Source of the DNA: Ditylenchus dipsaci
Lineage: Eukaryota; Nematoda; Chromadorea; Rhabditida; Anguinidae
Reading direction: 5' to 3'
DNA length: 64,000 bases
NCBI GenBank assembly: GCA_004194705.1
Contig: SADC01001301.1
Span: forward strand, 310,001 to 374,000
Shown: one piece after another, positions 36,135 through 46,756 of the stretch
Position numbering within the stretch: position 1 is the stretch's first letter
Layout of the letters: each line of letters opens with the position of its first letter
Made by a program: the position numbers and the translations under genes
Notes under the pieces: model-generated
Databases searched by the model: none
Told to the model about the DNA's origin: nothing
The model's input: the letters and a program-made list of their open reading frames with translations, nothing else

Positions 36135-37310
36135 AACTTAAATTGGCACTTTTATAGTTCCCCCCCCCCCATACTCGGATTTCTTGAAAAGTGACCCAAA
36201 ATCACCTCCCGAACTCATTTTTCTGTACAACACGATGTGGGAAGCATATTTAAACACTTTCTGACAAAAAAATTTTGACCTTCGACAAAAAAAATGCCTC
36301 CCACCCCTCAGTCAAAAATGGTCATTTTAAGGCATTTTAGGGTCATTTTTGGGTGATTTATCACATTTTTCTTGCTGGAACTTGGCAAAGAGGCCTCTAA
36401 ATGCATTTTAAACAAAGAGTCCTGCTCGGAATTATGTCGAAGGTAAGTGAGTGCGCGCATCTCTAACCGACAAAGCCCCCTGTAATCTAAAAACCTGGGC
36501 GAAAAAAAATTTTCCTCAATGTTAAACATTTTCAAAATTAAAGAAAAATAAAAATGATCGATTTTGAACAGGTTTTTACTTTCTGGAGCCTACCGCATAA
36601 AGAAACTCTGGTATGCATACATTTTTATGCATCCGGAGTCACTTTCGAGTGATTTCTGTCTAAGGTACCGTATATTCTCGATTAGAAGGCCCCTCTCTAA
36701 TAGAAGGCCCCTTGAGGACCTATATATCAGCCTAGAAAAAAAAATTCGCAAATCTGTTTTTCGCGTTTTCTTAGTTAGCACGAGCTTACCTGATTCCACT
36801 TTTAAAATTTTGGTTGAGCACGCAAAAATCTCAAAATCGACCCAAATTTTTTCCGACTTTTTAGGGTTGAAAAATAGAAGGCCCGGCCTTCTAATAGAGA
36901 ATATACGGTATGTGGGTGTGCGCATCTCAACCCCAAGCAACCAAGCCCCTGCGCCCCGAAGAGGCGCAGGGGGCTTGGTTGGTTAGAGATGCGCGCACTC
37001 ACTTACCTTCGACATAATTCCGAGATGTACTCTTGATCAAGAAATGCATATAGAATCTCTTTTTACCAAGTTCCAGCAAAAAAATGTGATAAATCACCCA
37101 AAAATGACCCTAAAATGCCTTAAAATGACCATTTTTGACTGAGGGGTGGGAGGCAATTTTTTTTGGCGAAGTTAAATTTTTTTTATTCAGAAACTGTTTA
37201 TATATGCTTCTCGCATCGTGTTGTGCAGAAAAAATTAGTTCGGGTGGTGATTTTGGGTCACTTTTTAAAAAATCGAGTATGGGGGGAACTACAAAAGTGC
37301 CCTTAAATTT
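36135..37310. repeat. Three-level nested palindromic elements
   Basis: Outer level: AGTTCCCCCCCCCCATACTC and GAGTATGGGGGGAACTAC, with GAACTTGGCAAAGAGGCCTC pairing to the far side. Middle level, about 36428-37020: GAATTATGTCGAAGGTAAGT and its inverse, plus AGCCCCCTG hairpin text. Inner level, about 36668-36910: CCGTATATTCTCGATTAGAA and TTCTAATAGAGAATATACGG. Each sits in the loop of the one outside it. Confidence 0.85.
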
Positions 37311-37463
37311 TTCAAAACAAAAAGTAGGATTAAGACCAGTAAGCTTGTTTATATCTGTGTACTTTACTGAAAGATTAATACACAAAATATATCCACTTGG
37401 CAACTCAAAGCTTAGATTTCGCGTCAAAATTTGTATTTTGTGTTCACAACTTAAGAAGCACTA

Positions 37464-37822
37464 CAGTCGACGCTCTCCATAAGATACACTCTACGGTCGG
37501 ATACGGTAATTATATCCTTCATATCAGGTATATCACTTTAGACCAGAAAAGCATGCATTACTGCTTAAACTGCTCGACCGAAGAATGGATTAAGACAAAA
37601 GCTAAAAATAAGCTCTAAAATAAAGCTGTTAGCAGTTGAAAAATCTTAATATCTTAATATACCCTGATTTTGTTGTTGTGTATATAAAAACGCTACTCAT
37701 AAGATTGCTTCTAAAAATTAGCTAAATACGCCCTCCATAAGAAACGCTCCTTATAAGATACCCTCTCCATAAGATACCTCTCAGGCCGACCCCTAGAGGT
37801 GTCTTATAGAGAGCGTCGACTG
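37464..37822. mobile_element. Pogo/Tigger-type MITE (AAGATACAC subfamily)
   Basis: Ends CAGTCGACGCTCTCCATAAG and inverse CTTATAGAGAGCGTCGACTG, TA on both sides. TCCATAAGA units repeat internally near the right end. Confidence 0.88.
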
Positions 37823-39186
37823 TAGATAAAAAAAGCTCTTTTTGACGAAAAATCAATTTCAATTTACAAAAATGCAACCAAATTTCACTTTATTTTAAAA
37901 TTTTAAAATACTTAGTTTCAACCTAAATATTAGCATGACCCCTTCAAAAAAACCTTTTTTTTATAATACACCTTGAAACTATTAGACTTATAAATAAAAC
38001 GCTTGCTTCAAAATTACGCAATATATTTATAAAAAAAATGCTTTTAAAGCGATTTCTTTCAAGGGCTATTACATACTTAATTATCGGAAGCTGTAGCTCA
38101 CAATTTTTATGGTCCAACTTATTGTCGGCTTTTAGCTTTAGTGTCTTTTCTAATAACTCACTGCAGATATTTTCTGAAAGCTGCTGTTAGATTTCCCAAA
38201 AACATTGTTTATTTTTGCCTTTGTTTATGTTTTCAATTGTTAAGGATCAACATTTCAGCTAAAAAAAACTTCAAACATTTTTTAAACTAAAAAAATATTT
38301 CTGTTGGATTAAAAAAAAGTTTTCGGGCGATTTCAGCCAAAAACTATAAAGTTTTGGAACTTTGGTGTTTTTTTAAAGTCAAATGGCCAATCTGATATTG
38401 AAGGCTCTAGTCTACTTGGGTTTAAAATATCGGATTTGCCACTTTTCTATTCGAAATACTTATAACATGTATATCTTTTATGTTTTTTATAAGACTCTAA
38501 TTTTTCAGCGTTCTGTCTTCAGCTAACAAATATTTTTTGAGAATTTATATTTTAACTAAATTTTTTTACTTTATCATATTTCCATCGGATATTTCACACT
38601 TTAAACCTACTTTTTCTTCAAAAAATTACACTTCTAAACTTTTGTTTTTTGTCTTTTTGTTAGCGTATCTTACATATTCTTTTTCTTCATTTACCTTTTT
38701 GCCAGCAATTAATTTTAGTGCTCTCTCGCCATCAACATGTGTTCTATTTCCTTTTTTTAGCTTGCAAATTCCTGTTTATTTTAACGGAAAATAGATTTCC
38801 TTTCTCTGCTCCTACTATAGGACGCTACTGGATAAATAAAAGGGAGATCATGCCTACCTGACGTGATACTTTCCAATATTGATGGAATGCTCCGAGCAAT
38901 AATAGAAAAAACTGATGTGGGCAAAATGGTGGGTGAAAGCCACAAAAAACAAAAACATTTAATGGAAGAAGGAAGAGTCAAACAAATGGCATGAATAAGA
39001 AGAAGTTTAGAGGGATGGGAACGTCTAATCAATTATTTATTTTTTTCTAGTCCAAGCTTTAGCCCTCCTAAAATATTTGGCTTGATTTGGCTGGTTTGAA
39101 AAACAACAATATGAAATATTTTTAGTTTACTATGCTTACTACAATTTTATTTCTTGTTACTCATTTACCTTATTGATATGATCGAA

Positions 39187-42100
39187 ATGCTCAACTTTTA
39201 TTTAATTCTTATTTCTTTGATTGTTGGCATATTTCACTTGGATGGATGTTGGGGTGGTGATGTAAATAGGACTGACCCTCAGTTTACGAGTATGAGGTGT
39301 AGAGAACACTGTCGAAGATTGCTGGAGAGGTCTTTGGAAAGGTTTTTTTACATTTTTAATTTGAATTTTAAACTTCAAAATCTTCGCATTTAGAAGTTGA
39401 CTTAAAATGTAGAATTTATTTCAAATTTATGGCACGCCAAAGATCGGGCCATTTTAATTGGGCCAATTCAAATTGGGGCAAAATAAAATGAATAGTTTAG
39501 TTCAAAACATCTGAATTATTCACTTTATTTAGCCTTAATTTGAAATGGCCCAATCTTTGACGTGCCTAATTTATACGGGATATACAGTCAGACTCTGATA
39601 AAAAACGTTTTTTTTATTGATGTCTACTTGGCCAGTGATGACGGAAAAAGTACTTTAGTGTACTCTTGATTTTGGTGTACCCTTGCCATAATTATGCCCG
39701 GTTCCCAGCTAAAAAGAGGGTCGAGTGAATTTACTTGAAAAAGTAGAAACAAACAAATTCAACCGTTCCAGCAATTCCAGGTTTACGAGATACCCGAATT
39801 CCGGCAGGACTTGAATCCTTCAAGTAAGATATTTGGACCTAGACTCAAAATCGAAAATTCCGGGCAAGGGAAACTTTGTAAAAAAGGTTCATAAAAATTT
39901 GCCTTGCTCCCCACTGTTTTTTTGGAATTTAAAAAAAAGTACTTTTTGTGATTTCAAATTTTTTTATTTTTAAATTTTGTGTTTTGTTTAAATTTTTGTG
40001 CTTTATGAATGACAATAAACATTGGATAAAATAACCTTTTTCTTAAAAAAAGTTGTCAAATGTACTTTTTAAAAGTTTTCATATAACCCCTGCTCACACC
40101 TTAATTTTCATGGTCAATCTGATTTGGGTACTGTTAGTTCACATTCAACCGTTCTATAAAATTGCAGGATAGGATACAGCTCCCAGAAAATAAGTAAAGA
40201 ATACAGTCACACTCGACTATTGATGTCAAGCGCCAAGAGCTTTTCCAATTCCAAATACTACAAAGATATCTGTTGGTTTGTCTCTTTTTTGACAAAAATT
40301 TCAAATTTTTTTTGTCATTATTTAAAGGAAATATTTCGACTTTGGAGACTGCAACAAAAAATGTGAAAATTCATTTTCCACTCTAAAAGCAAGGCGGAAG
40401 AGGCAGAAAAGCGAGGAAGAGAAATTTTTTGTTAAGTCCACCAAACTACTAATCAAAAGTTGCAAATCTGCTATGGACAATGGTTAGTTTGGTGAAAAGA
40501 AAATATTTAAAAATTATTAAAATATTTATTAGAATTGCTTGCCAACTTTCGATGCATTCACAAATACCATACTTTTCTGGAAGTTCAGTGTTCATCATAT
40601 GCTCAGGAAGCTTTAGTGCTAAGGAAAATAGCTAGAGAAGACAAGAGAAAAGTAAGAGGGCTCTAGAACAAAATGGTAGAGAAGTTACTACTGAAGCTTA
40701 TCAACTTGTGACCAAGAAAAATAGTGACAGATATCAGGTTAGATTTACTTTGTACTAGTTCAAATACGTAAAATGGTCCAAAAAATGAGCCTGAAATTTA
40801 GGATAAGGCTCGATGCTCTCCACAAATAGCTTTTCTTCCCTTATTACCTGCAAAAACAATAAATGAATAAATATTCTTGGGTATCTTCAAAAAAAATGAA
40901 AAATTTCTGAGTTTCTAGCTGTTTCAAGGTAAAAAAACTTATTATGTTCCAGGAAACTTGCCGGTTCCTTCACTATCACAGCATGTGCCTGTCCAATTCC
41001 ATATTTCAATATTGCCCACAGCCAAAGATCTATTCAATAGATTCACACTCAGGGACTTTTTCCTCTCCTTTGTGTTGCCTATGCAGGAGGACAATTTATT
41101 CTCGGATGCCTTTCTAGACCATTGTCAACTATATGACTTTGCCAAAATAGCCAAAGACATCTACGATAGCACTAAGAAACCTACTACTACAAAGAGGCTT
41201 TGATCGACTTCATCTTTTCAAGTAATTTATTGCACAAAAATTAGGGTGATTACTTTGCTATATTCAGCTCCACCCGCAAACACACTCAGGCCAAGAAAAA
41301 TATTTTCTTCTGATGAGGATTTAGAAGACACCCCACCCAACTTTTATTACTCCAGTGCCAAATATGAAAAAGATTTTGTGACTTATGCCACTACCAGAAG
41401 GTAGCGTGGATTGTTAGATATAAAAAAAGAATAATCCGCCTAGAATTTGAAATTTAGATACAATAACTGGGATCCCAGCTTTACTGGCTCGTTGGAGCAA
41501 GACGAGACAGAGAATCATCAGCCAAGTGTGTCTTTGCTACAGCCTTCTACGGTTCCAGTCAGAACGGTAATGATGCCCTTTTGTTCATTTTTGGCTTAGG
41601 CTTTTTAAAACCTTAAAGTTGCCTTCTTTATCGGTCTCAAATATCTTATTTAGTCGCCATTCCCATCAGACCATCACCATCGGAATCCAGTGACCGTAAC
41701 TTTTCCGGATCAAATGCCTACCAAACCAGTGCCTTTAAGTGACAACCTAGTAGTCGAAACTACTAGCATAGATGACCAGCCGCCAAACATCCATCTCCAA
41801 ACTAAACCTCCATCCAAACAAGAAGAAGAATATTCGAGCAAGTATTCGATTGCATCTACCAAAGCAGATTCTCACCTGGAAAGCACGACTATCCAGTCAG
41901 TAGAAGAGCAGAGACTAGAACCTAGCTCAGTCATCATTGATGTGTACACCGGAAATCCAGTGGACTATTACTATAGTTCCTCCACCGAAGATATGGACGA
42001 TTATGTGATAGATTCATCTACTACTCAGTCCTATTCCACAGAGACTACATCACAGGAGCAGGAAAGCACTACTAATGGACCCTCGTCTGACCTATTCCCT

Positions 42101-45100
42101 ATTGTTTTCCCCGTTATTGGAGAAAAAGAATCAGGTAGGCTTTTGGATTTTCGAAGACATTTCGTGCTACAAATAACTTTTTTGATTTATAGTATTTAGC
42201 ATTACAAAATAAAGCTGCTATTTTATAAAAATCAGAAATTAATATTTAGACTAAGCAAGAAAAATATTTAAAGATAATTTTTACAGGTTCCTCTTCGATG
42301 CAGACTACTAAATACTCAGTCACTCCAGATCAAAGATCCACCAGTGTGGATAATAATCAACACAATGCAAAGCCCAATGTTTGGGTAACCAGCACCACAA
42401 CTGAACAAGACTTGCTCAAGCCCACACCTCTTTTTACTGACTCTAAAATTCATGTCAAGAAAATAGTGTCTTTTGATGAGAGCATTGACGAACAGGACAT
42501 GAAAGGGACCAATAAACAAGATTTTACTCAACAAAATGGTCTAGCACATATAGGTAGGCTTACAAGAAATATTCGCTGGCTGAAAATTATTTGTATAGAT
42601 TCTGGAGTGAAAGGCGAAGATTACTACGAAGAAGGGGAGGAGGAAGAGGATGTGGGTTCATATCATGAAGAAGACGAGGATTATGTTTCTCCCTATACTA
42701 TAGTCACTGCTCATCCTGATGATTTCATGGTAACTGGCAAGAACTTGGTGGGAGAAGATTCCGCTGAATCCTATGCAAAAGAAGGTACCTTTTTATGGGC
42801 AAAGCTTTTTTGCAACTAAAAAGCTGTTTTTTTGCAGCTAAAAAGCTTCTTTTTGCCGCTAATAGTACAAACGAGTATTTATTAATGTATTAAATTTTAA
42901 ATTTTTACATCAGCATGTAACCCGGAATATCTAGTTTCTAATGAGCGAATAACTGACTCGATGTAGCTATGAAAAGTTTGAGAAATACACGTTTTTAGGA
43001 GACAGGAGTTGTTCCATAAAAACAGGTATTTCTCGAACTTTTCATGACTACATCGAATCAGTTGATACTTCATTAGAAACTAGAGATCCCTTGCTACATG
43101 CTGATGTGAAAATAAAAAATTTATGATTAAAAAAACATCGAGAAATACTCGTTTGCGCTCGAAACACACGATTAGCGGCAAAAAGAAGCTTTTTAGCTGC
43201 AAAAAAGCTTTGACCTTTTTATAATTGGTTATGTTTTTGAGCGTTTAAAATAGAAGTCAAATGAATCCAGCGTGAAATGAATTTAAGTTGAGTCAGAGTT
43301 TTAAAAACTTTTTTATAGTTACATGGAAAAACTACTACTTTCATCATAAATTCAAACAAAATCTTAAACCCAGCTTTGATCTTAAGCGTTTTATCAACCC
43401 CTTACTTTTCTGAGTGTGCAAATTTTATTATACGCATGTATGTCTCAGCTATCATTTGATAGCTGAGATTCTAGAGAACAAATTTAAAAATATTTTTGGG
43501 AGAAATAAAATTATATTCCATAGAAAAATGACTTTACGACGATGCGATTCTTAGAGATTGCTCCTTGTGCTTACACTTTTTTGAAAAAATGTTGAGCATT
43601 AAGTTACAGTGTACTCTCGTTTATACGACACCTTAGGGACCGATCGTAGGGTGTCGGATAAACGAGGTGTCGATTAACCGAAGTGTCGTATAGCCGAGAG
43701 TTTCACTTTATTCTAATAAAAACAACACAATTTAACAATCAAATATTAGACGAAAAAAGTAAGTTTAGAGTCAGATTTTTGGCTAGATATTGGTAGATAA
43801 ATATAGTTCTTTTCGGTGAATTGGGGTTTATTACCATGGCTCTGACGGCTTTGATCGATACCGACAAAGTCTTCTAGTCTAGGTAAGCGAGAATTTATCA
43901 ATTGATTCGTTTTCTTCTCCGATCAATGGATCATAAGGAAAGGGAGAACTTGTTGTTATTCGCGGCTGAATCCCTAATATTTGTTTTATTCTCTTGACGA
44001 AAAAAGAGACTTTTACATTCATGCGCTCATTTAAACCAAAAAAAAAGAAAAAAAATTGAGTGCTGTCACAAATAAACCGGACATCGAAGAAAAAATTGTT
44101 AACACTGTCATGCCCGAGTGTACCAAGTGAGGCTTCTGGTGCAGAATTTCACGGAGAACACGATAAGAAAAAGAACGAGGTCAAAAGGCTTCCTTTTTGA
44201 CACTTTTCATGTGTTTGAAGGTAGCTAATTTTCGACCATCTGCACATACCTAATATTTAGGGTAATAATAGGTGGTACTTGCTCAAATTTATGTATCACC
44301 TGGGCGTGTAATATCTCAAAATGTAGCATAAGATCAGGGCTATCTATTGCTCACAAACGTTTAGCAAGAATATAGAAGTTTGCAAAATAAATATTAATTA
44401 ATCCACTTAGGTTCAGGATCTGGAAATTCTCTGTTTCAGAACTAAAATAGCTCTAACTTTCCACACAGTTTTTTTCAAACAAAAACTCAAGCACATCTTG
44501 TTGCTCGAATGTAGAGCTACAAAATGAGCCGAAACTTGCCACAAGTAAAACATAAAATACACGTCCCCTTCAGTTAAAGACAAATTTTTAATAGATGTTA
44601 ATTTTTATAGACTTCTTTCTTCGCCAAAATTGTGTTGCCAAATGCTTGAAGACCGATTATTCGAATCTGTGGAAGAAGGAGAATCCTCAAGAAGTGCAAG
44701 GAACAACGAGTTTTCAATCAGCAACTGGTTCCAAGCTTCCATATGAGTCAGAACAAGCAGCCTTTTTGGCCATTTTTTCGCCAGATTTGATCAAACTGTT
44801 AGTTTTTTCATAACTTTTTATACGGCTTTTGTAATGTTTTTACTCTATTCAACAAAACACCATCAAAATGATATTCATCCAAGCGGGAAACCCAAAATGA
44901 TTACTGACTACAATTCAAACAATTTTGGCGTTGATATCTTTGATGAAATGTGCGGTCGCTATGCTTACAGTCTAAAAGTCCTTTGTTGGCCTCTTCGTCT
45001 TTATGCACTCAAGCGATGCTGCTACTCTCAACGGATACGTTCTTTTCGATGGAGGGGTAACAAGGAGGCGCTTTATTCTTCAACTTGCCGACCAGTTGAT

Positions 45101-46593
45101 GAGAGAGCAAAAAGAACGAAGGTCTTCTGTGGAACATTGGATGAACGAGGGCTTTCAACAAATAGATCAAACATATAAAAGGTTGGCTTCCCAGTCACGT
45201 TTACATTTGGTAAAGTTCAAAAAAGTTTAGCCTTCTAAATAAAGCAACCGGACAAGAATCTGCTGCTCAAGTGAATCATTGCTATGTATGCCACAAATCA
45301 GGAAGAGGAAAGAACATCATGAGCTGCAGTAAATGTGAAAAGTCAGTTTGCGGAGAACATGCGACTGCGCTTGTTCTATGTTCCAAATGCAACGTCCAAG
45401 AAAATCAGACAGTTGAAGAAGTTCCTCTGGCAACTGCTACGTTCACACCAATGCGTAAAAGAACTACACCTTCGTCTAAGACCAATGCCCGCTGCTACAA
45501 GTGCCCTAAGAATAGTCGCTTTCACTGCTCTGTCTGTCAAAAACCAGCTTGCAAGGATCACCGTTCAATTCAGATTCCGAAGCATTGTGGTGACTGTCAT
45601 TAGCAATGTTTGCGAGATATTTTGATAAAAAACATCTATTAAAAATTTGTCTTTAACTGAAGGGGACGTGTATTTTATGTTTTACTTGTGGCAAGTTTCG
45701 GCTCATTTTGTAGCTCTGCATTCGAGCAACAAGATGTGCTTGAGTTTTTGTTTGAAAAAAAACTGTGTGGAAAGTTAGAGCTATTTTAGTTCTGAAACAG
45801 AGAATTTCCAGATCCTGAACCTAAGTGGATTAATTAATATTTATTTTGCAAACTTCTATATTCTTGCTAAACGTTTGTGAGCAATAGATAGCCCTGATCT
45901 TATGCTACATTTTGAGATATTACACGCCCAGGTGATACATAAATTTGAGCAAGTACCACCTATTATTACCCTAAATATTAGGTATGTGCAGATGGTCGAA
46001 AATTAGCTACCTTCAAACACATGAAAAGTGTCAAAAAGGAAGCCTTTTGACCTCGTTCTTTTCTTATCGTGTTCTCCGTGAAATTCTGCACCAGAAGCCT
46101 CACTTGGTACACTCGGGCATGACAGTGTTAAAAAATTAAATTAAATTACGCGGCATTTCGACATTTTTGCTAAATTTTGATTGAAAAAACTAGGGTTGTG
46201 AAAGTGCTCGAGCAGATTGATTTTGAGAATACGCTCGAGCGTATGCTTGTTGCACAACCCTATAAAGCCGAAAGTTATCCGAAAATCGACAAGGGGTTAA
46301 CTATTCAAAAATTTGCTTAGATGACCAAGTTTTGTTGACATACTGTATTAGTAACACAAATCACCCAGATTATTTCAGATCAAGGAGATCATGAAGTGGA
46401 TTACATCCCAGTTGAGCCAGTCAAACCATACTATGCCAATACTCTATTTGTCCTTTTTGCCATCTACTCCTCTTTCTTTATAGTAGCAGTAGCTAGTTTG
46501 GCTTGTCTATTATTGGCTTATGTGATGCGAAATAGGAGGGATAGGCTCAAAGCCTCATGGATATTTTTTGACGACGATCACGAAAGGTTTTGA
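39187..46593 (+). CDS. Large single-pass type I membrane protein, Cys-rich N-terminus and mucin-like acidic ectodomain; family unknown
   Basis: Ten exons: 39187-39341, 40328-40482, 40533-40651, 40953-41221, 41268-41400, 41458-41566, 41654-42134, 42287-42553, 42599-42784, 46379-46593. Signal peptide MLNFYLILISLIVGIFHLDG; then a Cys-rich part (MRCREHCRRLL, FGDCNKKCENSFSTL, FRCIHKYHTFLEVQC, ETCRFLHYHSMCL); a long Ser/Thr/Pro and Asp/Glu-rich stretch (SSSTEDMDDYVIDSSTTQSY, DYYEEGEEEEDVGSYHEED) that should be extended and O-glycosylated; a transmembrane helix LFVLFAIYSSFFIVAVASLA plus CLLLAYVM; and a short basic-then-acidic tail RNRRDRLKASW, FDDDHERF. Two one-base deletions in exon 4 (GGG at 41052 and about 41204) are needed; with them the length is 696 codons. 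No family is recognised. The last intron holds the piggyBac element. An AATAAA follows at about 46647. Confidence 0.82.
39425..39575. repeat. Small palindromic MITE in intron 1 of membrane-protein gene
   Basis: GGCACGCCAAAGATCGGGCC on the left and GGCCCAATCTTTGACGTGCC on the right. Confidence 0.8.
42795..43220. repeat. Palindromic element in last intron of membrane-protein gene
   Basis: Left AGCTAAAAAGCTTCTTTTTG and right CAAAAAGAAGCTTTTTAGCT flank inverted CTAGTTTCTAATGA and ACTGACTCGATGTAG arms. It begins close to the exon 9 donor. Confidence 0.8.
43607..43706. mobile_element. Short pogo/Tigger-type MITE (ACGACACC subfamily)
   Basis: Left end CAGTGTACTCTCGTTTATAC; right end GTATAGCCGAGAGTTTCACT is an eroded inverse. 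The middle repeats AGGTGTCG and AGTGTCG with the GGGACCGATCG core seen in its relatives. Confidence 0.7.
44099..46131 (+). mobile_element. piggyBac element with about 500-bp inverted arms and deleted transposase
   Basis: TTAA target duplications (44099-44102 and 46128-46131) flank terminal repeats CACTGTCATGCCCGAGTG and the inverse CACTCGGGCATGACAGTG. The inverted identity continues for about 490 bp (44103-44595 versus 45635-46127). Between the arms lies about 1 kb with transposase relics. It sits in the last intron of the membrane-protein gene. Confidence 0.93.
44620..45603 (+). pseudogene. piggyBac transposase C-terminal remnant with zinc-binding tail
   Basis: In shifting frames: YSTKHHQNDIHPSGKPKMI, NNFGVDIFDEMCGRYAYS and WPLRLYA (end of the DDE_Tnp_1_7 domain), then DAATLNGYVLF, then a Cys/His-rich tail at 45271-45603 with CYVCHKSGRGK, CSKCEKSVCGEH and the piggyBac CRD signature RCYKCPKNSRFHCSVCQKPA. 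The N-terminal and first catalytic Asp regions are missing and the frame is broken at about 44815 and 45010. The tail has two CRD-like units, which is more than usual. Confidence 0.85.
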
Positions 46594-46646
46594 TATAACA
46601 AAAGTAGTCATCAATTTATTTGTATTGTTTTCTATGTCTCACTAAT

Positions 46647-46652
46647 AATAAA
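46647..46652 (+). terminator. Probable polyadenylation signal of membrane-protein gene
   Basis: AATAAA 54 bp after the stop codon. The converging LIM gene ends about 105 bp further on. Confidence 0.6.
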
Positions 46653-46756
46653 AAGTTTAATGTTTGCAACATACGGCAGTGTCTTTTAAAGCAAATGAGT
46701 TGTGGCTAACAATGGGCAGCAATAGACTTATTATGATAGGCAAGTTGTGACTTGTG

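Larger units (their letters stand above)
35901..39186. other. Intergenic stretch, MAEA to membrane-protein gene
   Basis: The two genes diverge from here, so both promoters should lie within. It contains the nested palindromes at 36135-37310 and the MITE at 37464-37822. 37823-39186 is AT-rich with no recognisable gene, though 38500-38800 is pyrimidine-rich. Confidence 0.6.
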
